Source: JBDSTZ01 sp039927975
Lineage (GTDB): Bacteria > Pseudomonadota > Gammaproteobacteria > Burkholderiales > Burkholderiaceae_D
Reading direction: 5' to 3'
DNA: 19,497 bases
Assembly (NCBI GenBank): GCA_039927975.1
Contig: JBDSTZ010000059.1
Span: forward strand, 1-19,497
The position numbers and the translations under genes are program-made. Positions 6,989-13,573 of this stretch are shown here, in pieces. Position 1 is the first letter of the stretch, and each line of letters begins with the position of its first letter. A model generated the notes under the pieces. It was not told the DNA's origin. It was given only the letters and a program-made list of their open reading frames with translations, and made no database searches.

Positions 6989-8491
6989 ATGCGTAAGATA
7001 AAAGATGTGTTGCGTTTGAAGCTCGACGCCCAGCTATCGCACAGGCAGATCGCCGCTGCGCTGGGTATTTCCAAGGCCGCCGTCACCAAGTACCTTGGTT
7101 TGGCCGCGGCAGCAGGGCTGGACTGGGCCGCCGTACAGGGCGTCGATGAAGTGACGTTGGAGCGGCGCCTGCTGGTGGCTCCAGAACGGCCACGCGACCA
7201 CGTGCAGCCAGACTACGGCCGGCTGCACCAGGAACTGCGGCGTAAGGGCATGACGCTGATGCTACTGTGGGAGGAGCATCGGGCTGACTACGCCGACCTC
7301 CAGACCTACGGCTACACGCAGTTCTGCGAGAACTACCGCCGCTTCGCCAAGCAGCTCAAGCGCTCGATGCGACAGGTGCACCGCGCCGGCGAGAAGCTGT
7401 TCATCGACTACGCAGGCCCCACCATCGGGCTGACCGACGGCAGCCGTGCCCATATCTTCGTGGCTGCCTTGGGCGCCTCCAGCTACACCTTCGCCTGCGC
7501 GACGCCACGCGAGACGATGAAGGACTGGCTCGAGTCCACTGCACGTGCACTGGCCTTCATAGGCGGCGTACCGCAGCTGATCGTTCCCGACAACCCCAAG
7601 GCCATGATCGCCGACGCCAACCGCTACGAGCCGCGAAGCAACGACACGGTCCTGGACTTCGCGCGCCACTATGGCACCTCGATCCTGCCGGCCCGACCGC
7701 GCCACCCGCAGGACAAGGCCAAGGCTGAATCGGCGGTACAAATCGTTGAGCGGTGGATCATGGCGCGCCTGCGTCACCAGCAGTTCGACAGCGTGCACGA
7801 GGTCAACCAGGCTATGGCGCCGTTGCTCACACATCTCAACGAAAAGCTGTTCCAGAAACTGCCAGGCAGCCGCGCCAGCACCTTCGCCGAGATCGATGCA
7901 CCAGCCTTGTTGCCGTTGCCGCTACAGCGGTACGAGATGGCGCACTTCAGGACCGTCAAGGTCCACATCGACTACCACGTCGAGGTCGAGCGCCACCGCT
8001 ACAGCGTGCCGCACTCGCTGGTCGGGCAAGTGCTCGAAGCACGCATCACCACGGCCGTGGTGGAGCTGATGCACAGGGGCCAGCGCATCGCCAGCCATGC
8101 CCGAAACAACCGCCAGGGCGGGTTCACGACGACAGCCACGCACATGCCTGCCGCGCACCGCGCTCACATGGAATGGACGCCGACACGCCTGATCCACTGG
8201 GGAACCAGTATCGGTCCGGCGACGGCCGAAGCAGTGACGCGGTTGATGGCCGAGAACAGGCATCCGGAGCATGGCTACCGCGCCTGCCTTGGCCTGCTCT
8301 CGCTGGCCAAGCGCTACGGAAAGGTGAGGCTGGAGGCAGCCTGCATGCTGGCCCTGCAGATTGGCGCCTGCCAGTACCGCCACGTGCGCGACATCCTCAC
8401 CAACAACCGCGACCAGAGCGCACCGGTAGCCGCCGGTGAGTGGGTCAGCCCCGACCATGCCCACGTCCGCGGACCTGGCTACTACCAATGA
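6989..8491 (+). CDS. istA: IS21-family transposase IstA
   Basis: 500 aa from the ATG at 6989, with GAGG at 6979-6982 six bases upstream. An in-frame TTG at 6953 lacks support. An N-terminal HTH (about residues 14-37, LSHRQIAAALGISKAAVTKYL) is followed by an RNase H-type core with D140 (FIDYAG), D201 (VPDNPK) and E247 (KAKAESAVQ). A C-terminal Mu-type domain follows (about 320-380). IstA binds the 23-bp iterations and performs cut-and-paste transposition with IstB. Length is normal for the family and no frameshift is seen. The stop overlaps an ATG of istB. Confidence 0.95.
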   Translation: MRKIKDVLRLKLDAQLSHRQIAAALGISKAAVTKYLGLAAAAGLDWAAVQGVDEVTLERRLLVAPERPRDHVQPDYGRLHQELRRKGMTLMLLWEEHRADYADLQTYGYTQFCENYRRFAKQLKRSMRQVHRAGEKLFIDYAGPTIGLTDGSRAHIFVAALGASSYTFACATPRETMKDWLESTARALAFIGGVPQLIVPDNPKAMIADANRYEPRSNDTVLDFARHYGTSILPARPRHPQDKAKAESAVQIVERWIMARLRHQQFDSVHEVNQAMAPLLTHLNEKLFQKLPGSRASTFAEIDAPALLPLPLQRYEMAHFRTVKVHIDYHVEVERHRYSVPHSLVGQVLEARITTAVVELMHRGQRIASHARNNRQGGFTTTATHMPAAHRAHMEWTPTRLIHWGTSIGPATAEAVTRLMAENRHPEHGYRACLGLLSLAKRYGKVRLEAACMLALQIGACQYRHVRDILTNNRDQSAPVAAGEWVSPDHAHVRGPGYYQ

Positions 8492-8502
8492 GGAATGACG
8501 AG

Positions 8503-9270
8503 ATGATGATGCACACAACCCTGGCACAGCTGCGCTCGCTGAAGCTGGACGGCCTGGCCGCCGGCCTTGAAGAACAACTGGCACAACCCGGCATGACCGC
8601 TCTGAGCTTCGAGGAGCGCATAGCGCTGTTGATCGACCGCGAGGTCCACGCGCGCAACGACCGCAAACTGGTGCGGCTGCTGAAGAACGCCCACCTCAAG
8701 TACGGGCAGGCTGCGATCGAGGACATCGACGCACGCGCCGGTCGCGGCATCGACCGTCGGGAGGTGATGAGCCTGGCCCTGGGCGACTGGGTCAGCGCCG
8801 GCCACAGCGTGCTGGTGACCGGCCCAACCGGCGCCGGCAAGTCGTGGCTGGCCTGTGCGCTGGCGCAGTACGCCTGCCGGCGTGGCTACAGCGCGATCTA
8901 CCAGCGTGTACCCCGCTTGCAGGAAGAACTGCGCATCCGGCACGGCAGCGGGGCCTTCGGCAAATGGCTGCTCCAATTGGCCAAGACCGACGTCCTGGTG
9001 CTCGATGATTGGGGCATGGGCGCCATCGACAGCATGACGCGCTCGGACCTGCTGGAGATCATCGACGACCGGGCCGGCAGCAAGGCCACGATCATCACCA
9101 GCCAGCTTCCCGTCGAACACTGGCATGCCTGGATCGGCGACGCCACCATCGCCGATGCGATCCTGGACCGCGTCATGCAGCGCAACCACCGCTTCACGCT
9201 CACCGGCGACTCGCTGCGTGCCCAACGACCTAAAACCAGCAAAAAGGAGATAAATATCGACCCATCGTGA
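8503..9270 (+). CDS. istB: IS21-family helper ATPase IstB
   Basis: 255 aa, typical for IstB (about 245-265). Walker A GPTGAGKS is at 107-114 and Walker B VLVLDDWG at 164-171, with DnaC-like AAA+ context. The start is one of three consecutive ATGs at 8503-8511, with GAGG (8490-8493) 9 nt before the first. An ATG at 8488 overlapping the istA stop is the alternative. IstB oligomerises on target DNA and activates IstA. The distance to istA implies translational coupling. Confidence 0.94.
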   Translation: MMMHTTLAQLRSLKLDGLAAGLEEQLAQPGMTALSFEERIALLIDREVHARNDRKLVRLLKNAHLKYGQAAIEDIDARAGRGIDRREVMSLALGDWVSAGHSVLVTGPTGAGKSWLACALAQYACRRGYSAIYQRVPRLQEELRIRHGSGAFGKWLLQLAKTDVLVLDDWGMGAIDSMTRSDLLEIIDDRAGSKATIITSQLPVEHWHAWIGDATIADAILDRVMQRNHRFTLTGDSLRAQRPKTSKKEINIDPS

Positions 9271-9305
9271 CCGCGCCGACTACAATTTAACCGCGTAACA
9301 CCATC

Positions 9306-9695
9306 TCATGCGCAAGTGGGCGCGATAGACCGGAATGGGTGGGCGCGATCACCGAAATACGCATCCGTGACACGAAACGCCCCCACGTCGATAGCACTGC
9401 GCCAATCCCCGTGCAGCGCCTCCGCGACGAAGCCGAGGCCGCTTCGCGCCAGGACTTCACTTACCTGCCCTTGCGACATGTACGTAGCCCATGATGAACT
9501 GATGACAAACTGCGGGGCGAACTCATCGTGGAGCGTGCGCAGATTCGCCCGCGCTGCGGGTTGGAATACGTTTTCCCACAACTCCACCGCCTGGTCAGCC
9601 GCGCTGGATTTAAGGGCAGCTACAACCTCTGACGACGTGTACTCCGGATGAACTGCCAGCACATCATCAAAATCTAGGAATACTATTGTTTTCAT
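9306..9695 (-). pseudogene. HAD-like hydrolase gene truncated by the IS
   Basis: The ATG at 9695 opens MKTIVFLDFDDVL, a HAD motif I with D8 and D10. Motif II is ISSSW at 65-69. About 110 native residues remain, up to FRVTD. From base 9363 downward the frame reads into the IS end and adds 18 foreign residues (from AYFGDRAHP) before a stop at 9306. The lost C-terminal part should have carried the last acidic HAD motif, so activity is unlikely. Related small HAD proteins occur in Burkholderiales; the substrate is unknown. The missing 3' end is not on the other side of the IS. Confidence 0.75.
9318..9363 (-). repeat. Two 23-bp IstA-binding iterations at the IS right end
   Basis: Two contiguous units, 9318-9340 and 9341-9363, each beginning GGGCGCGAT(A/C) and containing the CCGGAAT/CCGAAAT core in inverse orientation to the left end. 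The outer unit ends ATACGCA, the IS terminus. Confidence 0.85.
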
Positions 9696-9748
9696 GCGTA
9701 TCCGTGCGACGACAGTGGTAGTCCAAACGATTCTTGCCCAGCCGTGCA

Positions 9749-9764
9749 GTTTCAACGTTGAAAC
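9749..9764. repeat. Perfect 16-bp palindrome
   Basis: GTTTCAACGTTGAAAC is an exact palindrome about 55 bp upstream of the truncated HAD gene, in the 128-bp gap after the second HAD gene. It could be an operator for that gene. No promoter boxes could be assigned around it. Confidence 0.45.
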
Positions 9765-9823
9765 CGAGGCGCGGAGCGGCATCGGGGGCCGGTATCCCAA
9801 AATATGGCGCGGGGAGAGGCCGG

Positions 9824-10483
9824 CTATATAACGTTGATACCTCGTCGAACCTGAAAAAGTATAACGTCAGCTCGCGCAGTTTCTTCCATCGCAGCAAGTA
9901 CGCGTGACTCCGTAGCACTAGGAATCGCCATCAATTCCGTAAGAGTGCGCGCTTTCAGTGGCACAGCACTTTTTGCTATCAACTCCGGCGATTCCCCGGT
10001 GCTCAGCACCTCGAGCCTGCACGCTAACTCCGCTGCTATCCCCGGCTGCGCCAGCCCAAGCAGCGGGTCTGTAGGCGCAACGACCTGGTATCGGCGCTCA
10101 TCCGGCCATCCACATACATCATCGTCCAGCGCTAGCCACCGATTGAGTCCACGCTCCTGTGCGTCGATGTCGATGCTATTAAATCGGGTTGGCACCGGAA
10201 ACGTGGCGGCGCCGATAACTCGCGACTGGAGCGCTGGCGACAGCTGCCCCAGTGCGTATTCGTATCCGAACGCCCGCACCCATGACGTTGCCAGAATTAT
10301 CTTCAGGTCGGGGTACGGTGCGAGGATGAGTTCGAGCAACGATGCATATAGGAACAGCGGTTGGTCGGTAGGTTCTCCACGCACATATAACCGCGGCCGC
10401 AGGGGCTCCTCGCGCGTCACGCGCACGTCTGCCGGATGTAAAATACCATCGTAGTCAAGGTACAGGATGTAGGGAGTTGTCAT
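9824..10483 (-). CDS. HAD-superfamily phosphatase-like protein (SAK RNA-repair HAD type)
   Basis: 219 aa from the ATG at 10483 (MTTPYILYLDYDGIL), preferred over an upstream TTG-type extension because the HAD strand begins here. Motif I has D10 and D12 (DYDG), motif II is ATSWVRAFGYEYAL (T66/S67) and motif III/IV is LALDDDVCGWP (D120-D122). The LATSWVRxFxY...LSPALQSRVIGA pattern is that of small HAD proteins grouped with the HAD domain of Swiss-Army-Knife RNA-repair proteins, which are predicted phosphatases. The C-terminal about 60 residues extend past the usual family end. Cytoplasmic, no signal peptide. It reads the same way as the truncated HAD gene, 128 bp upstream of it. Native substrate unknown. 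Confidence 0.82.
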   Translation of the reverse strand: MTTPYILYLDYDGILHPADVRVTREEPLRPRLYVRGEPTDQPLFLYASLLELILAPYPDLKIILATSWVRAFGYEYALGQLSPALQSRVIGAATFPVPTRFNSIDIDAQERGLNRWLALDDDVCGWPDERRYQVVAPTDPLLGLAQPGIAAELACRLEVLSTGESPELIAKSAVPLKARTLTELMAIPSATESRVLAAMEETARADVILFQVRRGINVI

Positions 10484-10626
10484 AGCAAAATGGGTATCAT
10501 GGACACAGCACACTCTACGCGGAAATGACCGGGATGACTACGAATACTGCATTCGAAAACGAGCAGCCGCATGGTGGGGCCTTTGTGGGTTGAAGTGGCT
10601 TTATATAGGTCTGCACATTTAGCACT

Positions 10627-10653
10627 TGGGCGCAACAAAGCGGCTTGCGCCCA
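10627..10653. repeat. Hairpin, 9-bp stem
   Basis: TGGGCGCAA (10627-10635) pairs with TTGCGCCCA (10645-10653) around a 9-nt loop. There is no U-tract on either strand, so it is not a standard intrinsic terminator. It lies downstream of the 113-aa gene on the minus strand. Confidence 0.5.
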
Positions 10654-10697
10654 GCTGGAAGGCGGCCCTTGGCGTGAGCTGGCCGGCGCGCTCGAAC

Positions 10698-10734
10698 GGC
10701 AGTCGGCCAAGATAGGCGGTTGGCCGGCCGACTG
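10698..10734. repeat. Hairpin repeat, copy 1 (GGCAGTYGGCCAAGATAGGC family)
   Basis: CAGTCGGCC (10700-10708) pairs perfectly with GGCCGACTG (10726-10734) around a 17-nt loop containing AAGATAGGCGGTT. The first 20 bp (10698-10717) match 11423-11442 with one C/T difference, and AAGATAGGCGGT recurs at 12111-12122 next to the comM junction. Confidence 0.6.
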
Positions 10735-10864
10735 GTGCGGAGCGGAGAGGGGGCGGGGCCCGGCATTAACATTCGTGGGGTGAAAAACGGGGCTCCCCGG
10801 TGATGGGCACTGTTCTTGGCCAACAGGTGTTGCTGTTGCTGGTAAATCCCTTGCTGCCAAAGGT

Positions 10865-11206
10865 CTACGTGGCGGGTACCCAAGGCCACGTACCAGCGGC
10901 GTCGACTGCAGCCCGGAGAGGCGCTGTGTAGTCGCACTCGGAGCGGTAGTGCCGGCCCATGCCCAGCGCGAAGTTCTCAGCCCATTCGCTGCGCATCGTG
11001 CTCCGTGCCATCGCATCCAGATTGCCGCGGTCGAGCATGTGCCGCAGGAATTGGACATTCGGGCCGGTTAGCACGAACGCGCGACTGTACGCTGCAACCA
11101 TATGTGCCAAGCGCTCCTTGGCGGTTTGCGATAGCGCGCCTTGGGTGGGGTCCTGCGAGAACACCAGGGCGGCGTAAGGGTCCGGAGGGGAGAACAGGTC
11201 GCGCAT
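10865..11206 (-). CDS. Hypothetical protein, 113 aa
   Basis: ATG at 11206 with GGAG six bases upstream (minus strand); the longer frame to 11302 lacks support. The protein starts MRDLFSPPDPYAALVF and has two helical stretches (AKERLAHMVAAYSRAFVLTG and FLRHMLDRGNLDAMARST, about residues 24-62). It ends in a tryptophan-rich tail (GTWPWVPAT). No signal peptide, membrane segment or motif was recognised. It lies between two copies of the hairpin repeat, like a self-contained gene module. Coding status rests on composition and RBS; function unknown. Confidence 0.6.
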   Translation of the reverse strand: MRDLFSPPDPYAALVFSQDPTQGALSQTAKERLAHMVAAYSRAFVLTGPNVQFLRHMLDRGNLDAMARSTMRSEWAENFALGMGRHYRSECDYTAPLRAAVDAAGTWPWVPAT

Positions 11207-11422
11207 CAAAGGCTCCAGGGGGAAAGCCCGTCTAGCCGCAGTGTTTATATGCCGCGAAGGCAAAGTCACAGCCAATTGTGCAATTCGGTAGCAGCACGCC
11301 ACATATCCAGTGATTGGGCCCGCAATTCCGACGCAAAGTCACCACGAGTGTGCAAGTATGCGTCAAACGGAGCGATAAGCGCACAATTTTTGTGACCTTT
11401 CCCAAGCATGAGGAATGAGAAA

Positions 11423-11466
11423 GGCAGTTGGCCAAGATAGGCTGATGTTGCACGCCGGCCGGCTTG
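11423..11466. repeat. Hairpin repeat, copy 2
   Basis: GGCAGTTGGCCAAGATAGGC at 11423-11442 repeats copy 1 with a single change. The 3' arm GGCCGGCTTGC (11457-11467) pairs imperfectly, with G-U wobbles and one bulge, to GCAGTTGGCC, so the hairpin is largely kept despite drift. It lies just before the phosphatase gene. Confidence 0.55.
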
Positions 11467-11469
11467 CTT

Positions 11470-11979
11470 ATGACTGACAGCTGGCTGTACAGTGTCGAGA
11501 TGAACGAACATCTCAAGAGCGTAATCAGCAAGTTGTACCGGCCACCGGCTACGGGACGGCAGGTGTTTGCGTTGTCACGCCCAGACGCTCAGCGTGTTCC
11601 CGCGCTGCCATCTGTCGCCATGATTTCAATCACGGCAGCGGAGAGAACGCCGGCGCAGCTGGAGGGATTTGAGCACCTGCTGCGGCTGTCATTTGCTGAC
11701 GTTGATTTCAAGTCGCAAGAGCTTAGCGCTCGGGCGCGCGAGAAGCTTCCAGAGGCGTTTCAGCCATCCCAGGCGCGTGAGATTGTTGAATTCATCGAAG
11801 CGCTTCCGGCGGAGATTCAGTCGGTGGTCGTGCACTGCGAGGGCGGTTTCTCGCGCTCGTGTGCGGTCGCGCAGTTCCTGCACGACCGCTTAGGCTATGT
11901 TGGAGAACCAGAGCGGCTCACAGAAGCCAACCGCTCCGTTTACGAAACACTGATAGCAACTGGTTATTCGAGCGTGTAG
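11470..11979 (+). CDS. CX5R dual-specificity-type protein phosphatase
   Basis: 169 aa from the ATG at 11470; an in-frame ATG at 11500 is an alternative and neither has a clear Shine-Dalgarno. The P-loop VVHCEGGFSRS (C123, R129) is the HCX5R(S/T) signature of cysteine-dependent phosphatases, preceded by a beta strand (QSVVV) as in DSP folds. D77 or D79 in SFADVDF is the likely general acid. The protein is short and has no other domain. The family removes phosphate from proteins, but bacterial relatives also act on nucleotides or RNA ends, so the substrate is open. It is the only gene of the accessory island on the plus strand. Confidence 0.82.
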   Translation: MTDSWLYSVEMNEHLKSVISKLYRPPATGRQVFALSRPDAQRVPALPSVAMISITAAERTPAQLEGFEHLLRLSFADVDFKSQELSARAREKLPEAFQPSQAREIVEFIEALPAEIQSVVVHCEGGFSRSCAVAQFLHDRLGYVGEPERLTEANRSVYETLIATGYSSV

Positions 11980-12110
11980 CCTGAGTCCCGAGCAGCGCGT
12001 GCTAAGCCCGACTATTTATCGCTGCGCTGTTTGCTGTCAAGCGCCTATATGTCAAGCGCGCCGGCACCACGCTATCAAACGCGCACATAACACCCCACTA
12101 TTTTCTAGGT

Positions 12111-12139
12111 AAGATAGGCGGTGCACATACTGCTTGACA
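12111..12139. repeat. Third repeat core at the island/comM junction
   Basis: AAGATAGGCGGT (12111-12122) is identical to 10709-10720. About 17 bp later comM-homologous sequence starts (ATGACCATCGTCGG at 12140). The 160 bp between the phosphatase gene and this point hold no gene; the minus strand has short palindromes near 12040-12065. Confidence 0.45.
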
Positions 12140-13564
12140 ATGACCATCGTCGGTCTGCCCGACACCGAGGTGCGCGAATCGAAGGACCGCGTGCGCGCCG
12201 CCCTGCAAAATGCCGGCTTCGAGATTCCGTCAAAACGCATCACCGTCAATCTGGCGCCGGCCGACCTGCCGAAGGAATCGGGCCGCTTCGACCTGCCGAT
12301 CGCGCTCGGCATCCTGGCCGCATCCGGCCAGATTCCGGGCGATACGCTGGACCAGTACGAGTTCGCCGGCGAACTGTCGCTGTCGGGCGAACTGCGCCCG
12401 ATACGCGGCGCGCTGGCGATGACGTACGCAATGCAGCGCAGCGGCAGCGGCGCCGCGCGCGCCTTCATGCTGCCGGCCGCCAATGCCGACGAGGCCGCGC
12501 TGGTGCGCGACGCCGTCATCTATCCCGCCCAGACCCTGCTGCAGGTGTGCGCCCACTTCGCCGCTGGCGACGGCGCCTGCGCGATTGCGCGTCATGTCAG
12601 CACCGTCGTCGCGGCCGAACCGGTGTATCCGGATTTGTCGGATGTGAAAGGCCAGCTGTTAAGCAAGCGCGCACTCGAAGTGGCGGCGGCGGGCGGACAC
12701 AGCCTGCTGATGGTGGGCCCGCCGGGCGCGGGGAAGACGATGCTGGCGTCGCGTTTCGCCGGCTTGCTGCCGCCGATGGCGGATAACGATGCGCTCGAAG
12801 CGGCGGCGGTGCAATCGCTGACCGGCGGGTTTCGCGTGGCGAACTGGGGTCTGCGTCCATTTCGCAGCCCGCACCACACCTGTTCGGGCGTCGCGCTGGT
12901 GGGCGGCGGCAACGTGCCGCGTCCGGGCGAAGTCTCGCTCGCGCATTGCGGTGTGCTGTTCCTCGACGAGTTGCCCGAGTTCGACCTCCGCGTGCTCGAA
13001 GTCCTGCGCCAGCCGATGGAATCGGGCTGCATCACGATTTCGCGCGCGGCGCGCCAGGCCGATTTTCCGGCGCGCTTTCAATTGATCGCGGCGATGAATC
13101 CCTGCCCTTGCGGCTATCTCGGCCACCCTTCCGGCAAATGCCGTTGCAGCGACGACAGCATCCTGCGCTATCAGCAGCGCATTTCCGGTCCCCTGCTCGA
13201 CCGCATCGATATCCAGATCGAAGTGGCCGCCTTGCCGCCGCAAACCCTGGCCGCGGCCATCGATGGCGAAACCAGCGCGGTGATCGCGCGGCGCGTGGCA
13301 CATGCGGCGCGCCTGCAGATGCTGCGTCAGGATAAAACCAACGAGCGCCTCGGCACGCGCGAGATCGACATCCATTGCCAGCTCGATGCCGAGGGCAAGG
13401 CCGCCTTGCGCGACGCTATGCTCAAGCTGCACTGGTCGGGCCGCGCCTACCACCGCGTGCTGAAGGTGGCGCGCACCATCGCCGATCTGGCCGGCACCGT
13501 CAGCATCACGACAGACAACGTGCGCGAAGCGATACAGCTACGGCGCGGCTTGCGCGAACACTAG
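12140..13564 (+). pseudogene. comM: comM/yifB lacking its 5' end
   Basis: 474 residues match the ComM/YifB Mg-chelatase-like AAA+ helicase, which promotes branch migration during natural transformation. Seen here: the Lon-C/ChlI-like N domain (TIVGLPDTEVRESKDRVRAAL), Walker A GPPGAGKT (193-200), Walker B LFLDELPEF, the cysteine cluster CPCGYLGHPSGKCRC and the C-terminal Mg-chelatase domain. Full-length ComM is about 505 aa and begins about 30 residues earlier; those residues are absent and the upstream DNA is island sequence. An ATG at 12140 could start a shortened protein, but no RBS is visible. The remaining frame is intact, so the insertion is probably recent. It ends 9 bp from the convergent next gene. 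Confidence 0.9.
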
Positions 13565-13573
13565 GCGCTCAGC

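Larger units (their letters stand above)
6712..9363 (+). mobile_element. IS21-family insertion sequence
   Basis: A 2652-bp element. The left end reads TGGGTATTCCGGT and the right end, reverse-complemented, reads TGCGTATTTCGGT, so the element runs 5'-TG...CA-3' as IS21 elements do. It carries istA and istB in the usual order on the plus strand, with multiple 23-bp iterations inside both ends. No target duplication is visible: the left flank is CACCTAG and the right flank TCCGTGA. This points to a deletion or rearrangement after insertion. Confidence 0.9.
10484..10864. other. 381-bp intergenic region with hairpins, no convincing gene
   Basis: Reading frames exist on both strands, but none has protein-like composition or an RBS. 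The stretch holds two strong hairpins (10627-10653 and 10700-10734) and a GC-rich tract at 10740-10765. It should also contain the promoter of the HAD gene, near 10490-10560, though no clear boxes are visible. Confidence 0.5.

Noticed and set aside
10480..11058. 192-codon minus-strand frame across the intergenic hairpins
   Set aside because: Overlaps the better-supported 113-aa gene, has low-complexity Ser/Pro/Arg/Ala composition and runs through the hairpin repeat.
10698..11466. Integron attC sites
   Set aside because: The hairpins lack the RYYYAAC and GTTRRRY core boxes, no intI is visible, and gene orientations are mixed.
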